A DNA stretch of 64,000 bases from Halictus rubicundus. Its lineage: Eukaryota; Arthropoda; Insecta; Hymenoptera; Halictidae. Below the pieces are notes generated by a model, which ran no database searches, was not told the DNA's origin, and saw only the letters and a program-made list of their open reading frames with translations. Below are positions 36,377 to 48,914 of this stretch, in pieces. Position 1 is the stretch's first letter. Each line of letters begins with the position of its first letter. A program made the translations under genes and the position numbers. The stretch spans positions 11,967,822-12,031,821 of the forward strand of contig NC_135158.1 of the NCBI RefSeq assembly GCF_050948215.1, written 5' to 3'.

Positions 36377-36870
36377 TTTTGGAAACGACCAGCTTGGTTG
36401 CAATGGCGAAAAATGGACGAATTTTCACATTTAACGTACAACTGCAAGCGACAAACTTTTGGAGGCTTGTTAATTCGTGCGACAATTTTCAACATCAATT
36501 TCAGCGGCCCCATATTTTTGGAAATTACATCGAAGAAGCAGAATTTTTACAATTAAATGTACAGCCGCAAGCGACAAAGTTTTGGGGGCTTGTTAATTCG
36601 TGCGACAATTTTCAACATCAATTTCAGCGGCCCCGTATTTTTGGAAATTACATTGCAAAGCTGTGTCGCGAAGAATAGCAGAATTTTTACAATTAAATGT
36701 ACAGCCGCAAGCGACAAAGTTTTGGGGGCTTGTTAATTCGTGCGACAATTTTCAACATCAATTTCAGCGGCCCCGTATTTTTGGAAATTACATTGCAAAG
36801 CTGTGTCGCGAAGAATAGCAGAGTTTTTACAATTGAATGTATAGCTGCAAGTGACGAAGTTTGGAGGTGG
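36377..36870. repeat. Tandem array, 123-140 bp, about 3.5 units
   Basis: GCGACAATTTTCAACATCAA occurs at 36479, 36602 and 36742. The last two full units (140 bp apart) are almost identical, pointing to a recent duplication. Open frames over it are repetitive and not credible proteins. Confidence 0.9.
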
Positions 36871-37830
36871 AAATTTGAGAACATGCATAATATATAAACA
36901 ATCAGTTTGTTTCGTTTCTTACTTGGTTTTATACGTACGCAGAGCTTGTATTTTATGATGGGCGCGGTTTAGGGATGTGTGAGCAAATTGGCTGAGGAAA
37001 TGGGTTCAAGGGAAAACATCGCGGGGAAAAGGAAATTTGAGAGGTGAACGGACTCGTTTCCACCTCTTCAGCGTCCTTTCTCCCGATTTGCGGAAACAGA
37101 CGGAATTGAAAAATACCGCTGACCTTCCTGTGAACGCTGCGCGTCGCGTCTGTCGGTCTCGTCTGACCATGACACGCTTCATTCCACTTAGGGATTCCGT
37201 GGTTTCAGCAGGACGCTTTGAAACAGAAAAAAAAAACGTCATCGTTTATTATCATCATCTTGACATCGATCGCGGTGATGCTGAATTCCGAAGACAATAA
37301 TTATCTCGAACACAGTCGTCGTCACATATCCAGCGAAAATCATTGAAACATAATCTGACGAAGATCCTTGGCTGAAATCAAACGTTTTCGAAAATGTACA
37401 GCTCTAACGCTTTTCTTCTAAATTGATGCTATATAATTATTCGAGCTTGTCTACAATTATTTACCGCGAATGAGTGTACAGTGTCCAATTTAATTACGAG
37501 TGTATTCGTTCACATTGTTCGCAAGAATGATTCGCTATGATCCACAGAATGATTTAAAAACTCACATCTTCTAGACTCGCTTGCGTTCCTCGCATGTCAG
37601 ATGCGAAACGAGCATTATTTCGGAGACTGTCCGCCACGAAATTTGAATCCTTCCGGCAACTAAGGGCGGCGCTCTAAGCTTGTTTTGCGACGTAAGGGCG
37701 TCGCGACACCGCCGAGAGGCTCGTACGCGATGAAACGTAAACAGACGTTTACTTTACAAGGTCGCCGAGTGGAAAGTAAACGCGCGCAAAATGAAACTAG
37801 AAATATAAAATCGCCGGCAGCGACCGCGGT

Positions 37831-37832
<2 letters not shown>

Positions 37833-37866
<34 letters not shown>
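37833..37866. repeat. CT microsatellite
   Basis: A pure CT run of about 34 bp. Confidence 0.98.
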
Positions 37867-37870
<4 letters not shown>

Positions 37871-40800
37871 GCCACGAGCGCGTATGTGTCGGCGCGTGTG
37901 CTGATGCAACCTCGTGACGAAACCGAGCACGGTGACTGGCAGAAAAGGTTATTGCTCTTCTGGACGACCGGTGAATCGCCGATTTTTCGATCGGCTGCCA
38001 GACAAGCCCGGAGAAAGTGCCACGATGTTTCGGCGATTGCTATAAGGAGAAGAGAAACAAGATATAATCTGCTCCTCTTGTCGGACATAATTGATACATC
38101 AATTCAAGCTTTGAACATGCAGAGGAATCGAAGCTTACTCTTGTAAGCATGCAAAGAATTTTCAAATAAATTTTTGCAAGTCAAACGGTAAACCCTTTGA
38201 AAGAGCAAAGAATTTTTTAGAGAATTTTTGGCGAGTTCGTCCGCTCGATCGCAGGTAATATTGTTTTCAGCAGATCTTCACGATAGAATGCTTCTGATTG
38301 TGAGAAATCTCCCGGGAATAACATTGAGGGTATCATCGAATTTAGCACGGTCTTTTGTTAGCTCTTCTAATGCGCGAACATTATAGCCGGAGGAAAGGAA
38401 CGATTATGCTAATATTCTCTCGCGATAAAGCCTAGGAAATCTCAAACTAATAGTGTTGTTATACGAACGAATTTTAGTTAATGTACTCGCGTTTCCGTCC
38501 CGGGTTCCATCATTCCGGTTCACGTGTGATTAACTATTTCACAGATAGTTAATGATAATTATTTGAAAGTTGATTTCCCTGATTATCGGCGATTGGCTTC
38601 CCAATCGAAATTCCGAATAATCTCATCTGCCGTTGTATCTAATCAGTGTCAGTAATTATTATAATTTCTGTCTATCGGGTGTACAAAACATTCAATATTC
38701 AAAAGAACATAAATTCATCGTTTTCGTCTATCGATAAACAGAAAGGAAATTTATACGGGTTTGACATTTCCGGTTGCAAAGTACTTCAGCGTTTAAAATT
38801 AAAAAATTACACGTGCGAACACTCCAGCAAATTTTTATAACAAAAATAGAGAGCGAAAGGAACTTTGAAAAGGGTCTGGCTGCCACAAAGGGAAACTATG
38901 CAGAAAACGATCAACCCTTCAGAAAAAGGACGACTTCCCCAAACTCCACTCCCGTTGCCCTTTTCAATTCTCCATCCTCTGGCGTTGGCAACCCTTGTCA
39001 GTTCCGCCGGAACCTAAATAAATAAATAAACGCTGTAATGGAAGCAATTCCTTCAACGTGCCCAGCGCGTCAGAGTACAGGTTCCTCACTTATCAACTCC
39101 ATTCTCCTCAGTTATCCATTCTTCTGACGGAGGTCGCCGTGACCACAATACCATTGCTCTCTACAACCCTTCAAGACTCGCAGCAACAACCCTCCCAGAC
39201 ACGTTTTCAAATTTTTCCCTCCCCTCGAAATCAAAATCAGAAACGTTAATCGTTCTCACCTAGACTGAATAAAAATGTAATGGATCAATGAAAGGTGAAT
39301 TTCTGAATTGTTCTAAATACTTTTCTTAATCTTTGGATTTTTTTATCTATGCATTTTCAAGTCGAAGTACAGTAAATATATATGTTTTACTACATTCTGA
39401 TTATGAATTTTTCAAGCCTCGTTTTGCTTTTCATATATAAAAATTCATTATTCTAGATTCTCTTCTTAATCTATGAATTTATGTTTTCTAACATAGAACT
39501 GTGTTCCATCCCCTATTTTCGACACTGAACAAAAACTTTGTGCAAGCTTCATAAAAGATGAATTATAATTCTTTAACGCTCAATCTTTCTAACGACAATT
39601 TAACATTGCTCCTTACTGTTAAACCTTTTTTTTAGAACAATTCTGCACAAGGGGTTAAAGAATCATGGACGTCGTGCCAGACGGAAAGTTAGCGCGCAAG
39701 TTCCGCCTCGTTTAAAAAAAAAACCCCCGGATGTTTAAAGCCCGGGGGGCAGAATTTCCAAATGATACCTCGCATAACGGCTCTCCCTCGTCGCAATTAA
39801 ATCGTCGCCGTCATCCCGCCACCCCCGCACCCCCGGCACACGTTTTAACGATACCGTTTTTGCGAGAAATCCGAACTGGAAAGTCGTAACCGGTTTCGAG
39901 AGAGGGGCCCAGCTGCGATCAACAAGTTCGTTTCCGGCGGGGGTACCGCCTAGAAACGCGATCGCGGACGCATTGAAGCAATTAAAGTTTAATTAAGCCA
40001 CTCTCACGGCTGGCAGCAGCGTCGCGACGTTAATGGCTTCCTTCGCGACGCTCTCGCCGCGGCAAACGCGAAACGGCCCGGGATCTAATAATCGCGATCG
40101 ACGCCTGCAACGATGCACCGATGCGCAGATGCACCCGGCACCCGCCCTTTATTAAATGGGCCGCGCTGTTGTCGCGTCCCCTGTCATTTTTCATCGCCGA
40201 ACTGTACCGCGCTGTGCCATGGTTGCATTTTTATTTTCGGAAACTTTGAAATTTCCTGTTGGAACTTTTATTCGTCCCTTGACACCACTTATACCCTCTG
40301 AAAGTTTGATCTTCGACGAGAGAGAGAGACAGCATTTTTCCTGTTATTGATTATTGCTTACTGGGCCCGGCAAATACATTTCGTATGAGGTGTTCGAGTG
40401 TTGGTTTGACTTTGCTGATCTTGGTTTGAGAAGGAAACTTTTGGAGAAAAAGCTTTCAACAATTGTTGTACATTAATAGCAATAGAAGTCTTGAGCGGGT
40501 TTAGGAATAAACCTGTGCAAAATTATCGTAATCTATTACCCGTCAGCTGCGTTAATATGATTACCTCTCGTCAATGCGAGTGTCACCCCGACCGGAGTCA
40601 ATGAAAGTTTTGAGAGTGTTGACACAAACTTCCGAACTCCAAGGAGGAAACTTTCGAGTATAAAATTCCCGCTTATCATTCGCGAGCTGCCAGCCATCGA
40701 TCGCTTAACAGCAACATAGAAATTCATATTCAAACAACATGCAGATGTCCGAGCTCCGAGTTTGATGTTGTTTGACCCGGTTTCGAGCGTGCGAGAGGTC

Positions 40801-41569
40801 CCGCTGCTCGACGAGAAAAAGGTTTTGCCTCGAAGAGGCCATCCTCGGACTCCCTTCCGTGGGAGCTGGTCGTTTCACCGAGCAGAGTAAACAGAACATT
40901 TTCAATTTCGTTTTCGACTGTTCTATGCGATCCGCGACATCTTCGTCGATTCGACGACGTTGCTCGTTAGTCGAACGCGGGACAACGTCGCGGGCCGAAT
41001 CGTTAATGAATTAAATGCGACCGGATGCCGTGTAATTTTCCAGGCTGACGAGCACCACCTCCGTCTGACGTGCATACACAAGCGTGCCAGGCTAGGATTG
41101 AACGCCGAGTTGAATTTCGTTCCTTACACTTGATAGTCAAAGGCTGTTTACAATTTGCTTACGTCCGTTTGAACATCGCCGATGCACGTAAGAACCCCCG
41201 GCACGGCCCGACGTGTGTGTCCACACGCGCCGCTACCGACAGCCACCGTGAAATTCCTCCCATCTCGATCTTGCCCCTGTCTTGGACACTTCCACCCCTT
41301 CTTCATGAAACATCGCCGAAGATTCACCCCCTGAAAAAATCCATTCACTCATCGCTATTCACTCACTGAATTTTCCTAATTTTACAGAGCCGTTGCAGTT
41401 TGGATCCTCAAACCTCTCTATTCACGCTCAAATGACCGGTTTTGAATTTTATATTTCGCAATTATTGAAATCACACAAATACTGCCGCTGAAAATAATTG
41501 TACACTTTTTATATCGACATCGTTTCTTATCTGACGTCGTTCACATCGAAGGGGTGAGAACAACCCCCA

Positions 41570-41900
41570 GTTAGGGGTTGGAAACACATTTTGTGACGTA
41601 GCTCAGGATTTAGAAGACATAGACCCGTAGTATTTCTTTTAAACCGTATACTTTCGAGTGGAGAATATAGCAGAACGAGAGAACGAAAAATTTGTTTAAA
41701 TGATATACTAAAAATTAGAAACTTTTTGCAATTTTCCACATTTCCTGATGTATCTCGGAAGACGTAGGGCAGTACATTTTTTTGTACACTTTCGAATCGA
41801 GGATATAGCATAATCAAAATTGTTGAAGAAAATTAATTTGTACTTTCTGACGTGTCTCCTAGACGACGTCGATCAGTGCGATTGTTTCTAAAATGCACTG
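41570..41900. repeat. Degenerate tandem dimer, about 137 bp
   Basis: ACTTTCGAGTGGAGAATATA at about 41650 and ACTTTCGAATCGAGGATATA at about 41787 mark two diverged units. Confidence 0.6.
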
Positions 41901-42639
41901 ATTTCAGAAAGAGTCGTCTCTTGAAATGGTATACTAATAATTTGGATTTTCACATTTTTCCGCTAATCGCTCGCTAATTGTTGTTACGCGGCGAGTCCTC
42001 GCGTAATCTCCGCGAGCGGATAGAACACGGTTCCCGCGGATCAATAAATTACCGTTCACTTTGTAGCCTGTTTAAAGGGGACGTCGCCGGAGGTTGATTA
42101 ACGCGGGAAAACCACGGAGTGATCCGTGGACGAGTCGCGAAATGGCCGTCGCGGGTCTTCTTTCATTTTCATTTTTTTTTTGGGCGGGCCGCTTATCACG
42201 GCCCACATAATTCCAAGACTTATGCCGCGGCGTTATGCCACCAACATGGATTCGCACTTCGCCCGGCAGCACCCGCTGCACGTGATTTCGTCGCAGCGGA
42301 TCCTCGAACCAAAGTCTGCCGGGCATTTCGCGAACACCGAGAATCCATACGCGAGCATGCTGCTCTGATATACAATGGTTCCTACACTTTTACCCGTAGA
42401 TCGCTTCCTGGTGATCGAGCCCAGTCTCCTAGACGGTGGATCTTTTCAGAGAATGCAGTGAGAATTTTCATTCGAATTTTTATTCTGGGAATTTGTCTCG
42501 CGAACAAATCTCGCTGTTCGGAGACGTTCCTTTTCGCAGAAATAAATTTTACACGAATGTTCGAATGAAAAATTGTTGATAAAGCGGGGATGAATACTTT
42601 ATTTATTGCTGGCTTATTAATAGGATTTTTGTGGTAGTG

Positions 42640-43060
42640 CTGTGCCGGAAGAAAATTTAGAAACGAGGAATTCGAATTAGGATTGCATTTTCGCCCTGAA
42701 GTAAAACATAGTTCACAGGAAAAGGGGATGAATTTACAATTTCCAAGCCTCGGTGTATTAAATTTAAAATGATATGTCTCCTCTTCAAAGAAAAAGTAGT
42801 TGGAGAAGAATAAAGATGGCTATTGGAATCGTAGAATTAAAATCAGGATTAAATTTTGAAAGAAAAGAAAGGGGATGAAAGTACAATGTCCAGAGCAACC
42901 CTTAGTGCATTATGAACGCTCAGGACTCTCAAAAATCGTGCTATTAAACGTAGAATTAAGTTCCTCTTCAAACGAGAAATAGTTAAAAAGAAACCCTCAA
43001 TATTAAAAAGGCTCTTCAGAATGATAGGGCAAAATTTCGACCTGTAGATTCGTGTTCAAA
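42640..43060. repeat. Degenerate AT-rich repeats, about 160 bp
   Basis: AAAGGGGATGAAAGTACAAT and AAAGGGGATGAATTTACAAT, together with recurring CTCTTCAAA and TAGTT segments, suggest two to three decayed units. Confidence 0.45.
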
Positions 43061-46000
43061 TAAAAACATAAAAAAAAAAAAAGAAACAGTTCAAAGAGTA
43101 GGAACGAGGCTGTAAGAGGTTACTTAGTCGCAGTCTCGTGTATTTTCCTGGTCGTAGCTCGCGAGCACGCGTTTGCCTTCGCAGATGCGTCTCGGATCTA
43201 ACTTCCTGCTTTTGTGTCCCCTTTCTTCATCGCAAAGGACAGACAAACGTTGTCGTCGACAAGGCTCGGAAGAGTGGAGAAGGGAAAGGAAGAGAATGGA
43301 AGCCGGGGGAAAGAAGGAAAAGGGGGACGCGAGGATGGAGGGAAAGAGAGACGTTGCCCGGCAAAGAAGCGTTTTCAATTCCTTTCCCTTTTGCGCGACG
43401 CGACGTCCCGTAATTATTGATTCGATTAGGAATTCGATATTCCGGGGAGACCGGCTCCGACGCCTGTAAAGCGTTCAAACTGCTCGCAGAATGTAAGGAA
43501 ATTACGTAATTTCCGGCTCGTCCGACGGCCGACTCTCTCTCCGCCGGCCCTCGTTTCACGGTGCTGCGTAAAGATTTCTGTCGTTCGCGGACCATGCGTT
43601 TCAACGGTGTCCAGTTTGTTCCAGCTGTCCGGGACATGTCCTGCTCTACCTCGGGCTAGAATACTCCGCGATCTATCTGATGCATCGCTAAATCATCGAA
43701 TGGGTCCTTCGGTGCCTCGGGGGGGAACGTCGATGCGTCCTCTTTGCGGCTCTGACCTCTTCGAACGCTCCAGCTAGAAAAAACATAAATGCATAATCAT
43801 TTTTCCCGATTTAAAAATTAATTCCTTCATCAGTAAACATTTTTGCTTAATCCTTGCCAGGACTCGTCTTCCGGTGAGCATGAAAAATGTATCTCTTATT
43901 GATTTCGGTTCTGGTAAATCATCTGTGATAATCAGACTGCGGATCTTTATGCATTTGTGGGTTATGAACATTTTCAAAAAATCCTAGAATATACAATTCG
44001 ATAGAATTCAGTACGTTTTTGTTTTGTTTGATTCCACTTCCTACGTGGTATGTGTACGAGCGCTCTTTTAGAAGTATACATTTTCTTTTGTTTTCACAGG
44101 AAGTCGTGCACGAGATCGAATCAGTGTTTGTCCTTGAAAAATCACATGGTTTAAGTCAAGTTCACCAAGGAGTACAATGAAAATGCACGCCTACTGTGTG
44201 AAGGAGCACACGGGTGGGTAAGAAAAAGCCATTAATGAGCCGTGAAATGAAATAGATTAAACGAAGGTTGAGGAGCGCGAAGGTTAGATAAACGAGGGCC
44301 CGGGGTTTATCCAGGTTTCATTTTATTAGAGATAGGGGTTCGAACCCCGTGGATATCGAGCATGGGGTCTCTCGTCGAGGCACTCAAAGTGTTAATGGAG
44401 TAGAGATTGCCTCCTCGTCTTTACTGTATAAACAATCAACTCGACGCTGTAACCGGATGCTATTAGTTAAGGCACAAATGAACCGGTTCCCCGCCCCCCT
44501 GGGTTTCTGATGACCCTTCTCCCCTCCATCACGCTCCGAAGTATCATGTTTGGCTCACTTTCCGCTTACGGGTTCGGGCCGACGCGGCAGCACGGCCCGA
44601 TCGATTTATCGTCGGATCAGCCGTGATTCATCCCGACAACGCGAGATAAAGCTGAGCTATGTCACGCCATTAGCTCGGCAAGCGTCGAATAGCGTCTCCG
44701 AGCGCGATGCCAACCGACGATTTCGAGACACTCGTAAAATTTTCATGATAATGTCGCCGCGTTATGGCACGGAATGGTCAATGCGCCGGTAGACGATCCT
44801 CCGTTGTTCGCGGACGCCATGTGTTCCGCGCTAGAATCCGTTTCCAATCCAACAACCTCGCGATTTTTTTCCGATTAGATTTTAGAACAGATTTTCGAGA
44901 CAGCATCAACGTGTCCGCGCATGTCAATCGTTCCCAGAGACTCTGCATTGTTAATCCGTGGCAGAAAGTTCTGAAGATTTGCAATTTACGCAGAACGTCC
45001 CACGCAAGGCAATCTTTACGATTTTTTTTAAAGAAAACTGGAACATGCATTCTCATAAATCTTTCGGGGTATTTTACTACATGTTGTAGGATGTTGAACA
45101 TATTTTTTTCTGTGAGGAATGTTTGGTCTATCGCGATCAGTTATTAAAATCCCGGCGCAGCCTCAGAGTCCGAGTTGCCCCGAGTGAAATTTCAATTGAA
45201 AAATTGAAAAATCGAACAGTTCCCGACGAAACCACGAGCCATACAAACCGAGTTTTACGAGAGCAAATGAAAACCTGACGAAGCGGTGCGATTTTGAAGG
45301 AAAAGTTGACGTCTCCATCGAAGTGAAATTTTTCCTTGTGAAAGTTCCGAATTTGATTTTTTCGAACCGGCTGCAGGGGTGGTCCCGGTAGAAGAGAGTT
45401 TGAGGGGAGTTAGGGGACGAGAACGGGAGACACATCGCGCCACTTTGAGCCCGCGTTTTCATTTCATCGCCGGTGTTCCATCCGGAACAACGTTGACCCA
45501 GATTTACATTTTTCCAGCGGTCCCGGCTAAAAACGCTCGCATGTGCGCGACAGCTCGAGGGTGGAACGGTGCGTTCGGTTAATGGATCTCGGGGCGATGC
45601 TATACCGTCTTTTATCGTCGCGAATGTTGCAGCGAAGGAACAAGGAGAGTGAGAAAGAGGAGAACCGCGAACGAATCGCGCCTCTGTATTAGGTATCGAG
45701 CCGGATGAGCGAAACAACGACCGCCGACTCGGCTTTTATCGATTCATAAAATACGCAACCGTCTATAGCGGGTTATTCGAATGAGGCATAACGGAGACGA
45801 CGGAGGCCGCCGCTATATTTACGTCGAACATTTTACGAGAGAAGCTTTAAGGCTAAAGCGTTTACGATAACGGCGAAATTTCTCATCTTATCCAAGCCAG
45901 AACGAGATGCAACGCTCCGGCCAAATTTTCATCATCCCTCCACCGACCTATTTTACCTAGGTTTACTTTTTCGACGAGCGTCGGCAAACTTGTAACAGCA

Positions 46001-46257
46001 CAGCTCGCTTCCGCGATCCGTTGCACCTGTACTAATCCGGGGAAGGGCGGGAGATTAACCCTTCGCGCGACCTTGCCGCAGGAAACAACGAGAACGCCCT
46101 TAGAACTATCGCTCTAGATACTAAACAATCTACTTTACCTTAATCGGTTGAATTCAGAGAAAGTGGCACAACGATAGAATTAACAAAACTGTCGCGGACT
46201 TGTTACCAATTGAATCGACACGTTGACTGTCACACAACACTGAAGTCCCGGTAAATG

Positions 46258-46436
46258 TGTTGACCCTTTTCACTCGACACTATTTTAACTGGAAAACCAA
46301 ACATTTCTACCGACCTAGAATCTTTTCATTTTATGGATATGAGACTGATGCAATTAACTGATAAAATAATTCAACGTTTAGTAATTGTTTAGAATAGTTT
46401 AGTGGCTACTCAGAGTCGCCGCTCGAGTGCTTAAAC
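46258..46436. mobile_element. Short MITE, CACTCGA family, most complete copy
   Basis: The left end is GACCCTTTTCACTCGACAC. The right end CGCTCGAGTGCTTAAA carries the inverted CACTCGA. The interior has AAAACCAAACATTTCT and CGACCTAGAATC, shared with copies at 29505-29620 and 50709-50785. The termini are diverged, so borders are approximate. Confidence 0.55.
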
Positions 46437-47560
46437 ATTGATCGGAGGGTGCTGGAAATAGCCGAACTTTATATCGCATTACGATTTCCTTCCCCAATTA
46501 ACTTTTATTGCCGGAAACAGGCTCGGGTCGCACATTTAAAATACAAAATTTATAACGTTCTGCATTACGTATCAGATCAATGAATCAAAAATATTTTATT
46601 TCGCCTGTCAGATTATTCAGACAAAGGTATTTTATTGCACGTTTCAGATCGTCGAAATAAAAGTTTTTTTACGGGCAGTAATAAATAAAAATGTAACCCA
46701 TGCTGTAACGAATCAGCGATTTACCAGGCCGGCTATGAGAAACCTACGCTCCTATTGTCATTGCATATTTCTAAAGCTAAATAGGCCAGTGTAGACGATC
46801 CAAAAAAATCTTCATTCAAGGAAAAATCATGCACTCCGAACTGCTCAGCCTGAGGCCTCGATTGGCCCCTGAGCATCGGCACCCGTTCATTAATATTCCC
46901 CAGCGGTCGCAGCCTTGCGCTTCTTTCCAGCGTCGCAGGATCGCTTCTCAGAGGTCGTGGCAGCGACTCGGTAACAAGGTCAGGGGGTGCACGCGTGCAC
47001 GGTGGCAGTGTTCGTCATCGGAACACCGAGCCGGGACAGTCAAAAAAGCACCGAGAGACCCGTCCCCTCTACACAGGAAGCCGGTCGAAGAACGAGGAAA
47101 GAGTGCGCGAAACACAGAGAAACACAGACTTCTACGGAGAAGGGTGGTTTAGCTGCGGGGGGTGGGGGGTTGTAGAGGTTAGGAAAGATGCACGCGGTCC
47201 CCTCTCCCCTCTGTGGGTAAAAGCTGGCTGGCTCTCGGGAGAGGGAGAGAGGGAGCGAACTCTCGGAGCAGGGAGTAAGAGAGCCGGGAGCGCGTTCGCC
47301 CCGCCCTCTTTCCGACTCGGGCGCCGCTGCCCCCTCCAGGAACCGCGGGAACGGTCGAACGGCCGACGATCGGGTTCCGAGCGGTTCCCCCTCTCCTCCC
47401 CCAAGTCCCCGCTCCGTCGCTCGGCCCCTCCTCGCCCCCCAACGCCCCACCCCCATCGGGAAAGCCGCGCAACCCATACCACTCTCGATGGATCGATGGT
47501 AACGCTGCAACCCTCCGCGTGGCGACGCGAGCGTCGGCTCTTCGGCGACTCTGCCGCCTC

Positions 47561-48001
47561 AGTCGGAATTCGGGTTCACTCAGTCCACGACCGTTTGCCA
47601 CGAGACTTCGATCTCGTCGGTCTCTCCCCGTCTCTCTTCAGCCAGCCCTCCCCTCTCGCTCTGTCCAGAGAGGACGCGGAAAGGGTATCCACCACTACCC
47701 GTTTCTACCACCACCACCACCACCGTCGATTTCCACCGCCGCCAAACTACCACCACCGGCGCGCCGTTTACCACCACCACCGCCACCATCCGATCAGCAA
47801 CAGCGACGCCGACGCCGCTGCCGCCGCCGCCGCCGTCGTCGTCGACGACCGGGGAGACGCACGTAGTCTAAACGTGAGACTCGTACGGACGTCGTCGTCG
47901 TCCTCCTCGCCGGTAGTACACTGTTTTCCGAGCGAGACCCTCTTCTCTCGATCCGGTTCCGACGAAGCCTCTCCGTCCCGCGGAATCATCTGGCAGCCAA
48001 G
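47561..48001 (+). promoter_or_regulatory. Candidate promoter and first exon (plus strand) ending in consensus donor
   Basis: GC-rich DNA around 46.8-48.9 kb contains two initiator-like TCAGTC motifs (47559-47564 and 47580-47585) and ends in GCCAAG|GTGAGTCCC at 48001/48002. The interval is full of CAC, CCG and GCC triplets, typical of long insect 5' leaders. One frame stays open from well upstream to the donor, with a possible ATG near 47496. It would encode a His/Pro/Ala/Ser-rich peptide with runs of His, Ala and Ser. That could be real coding sequence, but the runs are what triplet repeats give in any frame. CT microsatellites follow just after the donor. The acceptor exon was not found, so gene identity is unknown. 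Confidence 0.4.
47696..47850. repeat. Trinucleotide-rich tract (CAC, CCG, GCC, GTC)
   Basis: Runs of CAC near 47706-47724, CCACCACC blocks to about 47790 and CCG/GTC runs near 47817-47848. They lie inside the candidate first exon. Confidence 0.9.
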
Positions 48002-48101
48002 GTGAGTCCCTTTCGAAGAATTATCTTTTCCCGGTCGCGACTGCAGCCCGGTTTCGTCCTGGATGTCTCTGCACCCCTCTTTCTCTCCCTCACTCTGCAC
48101 C

Positions 48102-48104
<3 letters not shown>

Positions 48105-48144
<40 letters not shown>
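48105..48144. repeat. CT microsatellite after the candidate donor
   Basis: A CT run of about 40 bp, roughly 100 bp downstream of the donor at 48001. Confidence 0.98.
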
Positions 48145-48149
<5 letters not shown>

Positions 48150-48465
48150 CCTCTCTATCTCTATCCATCTCTCTTGCACTTCGTTTTCCCAGTCTTTTCT
48201 TCTTTCCCTGCCGCGCGCGCGGCCTGTCGCTCGTTTCTTTCAGAGTCAACAACCTCGCACGTTTTTCCGCGGTGTTCTCGATCGATACCGACCCTGCCGC
48301 GCGACCCCTGTTATTTTTCTCGGGGTCGATTTTCACGCGGAAACGCGTGGCGAAAATTCGCTCGCGACAGAACGAGAGTTACACACTTTTTTAACCCCGT
48401 GCCCACGCTGTCTCTCTTTCGCTTTTGCTCTCGATCTGTCTGTCTGTCTTGCTCGCGCTCGTTTG

Positions 48466-48500
48466 CTGTCGTCGTTGTCGTTGTCGTCGTCGTTGTCGCG
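48466..48500. repeat. GTC/GTT trinucleotide repeat
   Basis: About eleven alternating GTC and GTT triplets. Confidence 0.9.
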
Positions 48501-48742
48501 ACGGCTCGATAAAACGCAAGCAAGGGTTAGGCCGCTGCTTGCAGGCCTCCCTGATCGATCTCTCGGCTCGGTTTTCCCGGCCGAGAACTCCTCGATGCAC
48601 CCCTCGTCAAAGTCTCCCCGCGGCGATTCCTCCGCGAGGACGCTCCTCCAAGTGTGGCCCCGTGTCGGCGCCAACCCCCATGACCTTGCACTTCCCTCTC
48701 GATACTTTCTCCCTCCCGCGGCAACCCCCGGTCACACCGAAT

Positions 48743-48764
48743 CTCTCTCTCTCTCTCTCTCTCT
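48743..48764. repeat. CT microsatellite
   Basis: A CT run of about 22 bp. Confidence 0.97.
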
Positions 48765-48861
48765 TTCTTTCCCAACCCCCTCCAGCAGACGGGCTGCGTT
48801 TCGAAACGCGCGAGCCTCCGCACGAGCGATTTTCATTTTCGAAACGGTCGCACGTACTCAC

Positions 48862-48914
48862 CGTTCTCTTCGACCTGGCTCTTTAATGCGTTTTTAAACG
48901 TCCCGCGAGTCCCA
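48862..48914 (-). other. Weak candidate internal exon (53 bp)
   Basis: On the minus strand, acceptor GGTATTTTTGCAG|TGGGA and donor GAACG|GTGAGTACG bracket 53 bp. One frame is open and reads GTRGTFKNALKSQVEEN. The borders are good, but the peptide is too short to recognise and no partner exon with a matching phase was found. Confidence 0.2.

Larger units (their letters stand above)
36871..46257. other. No supported gene
   Basis: This stretch includes a CT microsatellite (37833-37866), CpG-rich patches (39.7-40.2, 40.6-41.3, 42.0-42.4, 43.1-43.8, 44.5-44.9 and 45.2-45.8 kb) and degenerate repeats at 41570-41900 (about 137 bp) and 42640-43060. No exon with matching splice sites and recognisable peptide was found. 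Confidence 0.5.

Noticed and set aside
36268..36818. Repeated plus-strand frames with NSCDNFQHQFQRP units, looking like a repeat protein
   Set aside because: They are translations of the 123/140-bp tandem array. 140 is not a multiple of three, so the frame is not kept between units.
43124..43378. Minus-strand frame ending in ICEGKRVLASYDQENTRDCD and a stop, looking like a C terminus
   Set aside because: No upstream acceptor fits and no family is recognised. It is within chance expectation for GC-rich DNA.
44335..44348. GGGGTTCGAACCCC resembling a tRNA T-arm
   Set aside because: No matching A box, anticodon arm or acceptor stem is found at the right distance. It is just a palindrome.
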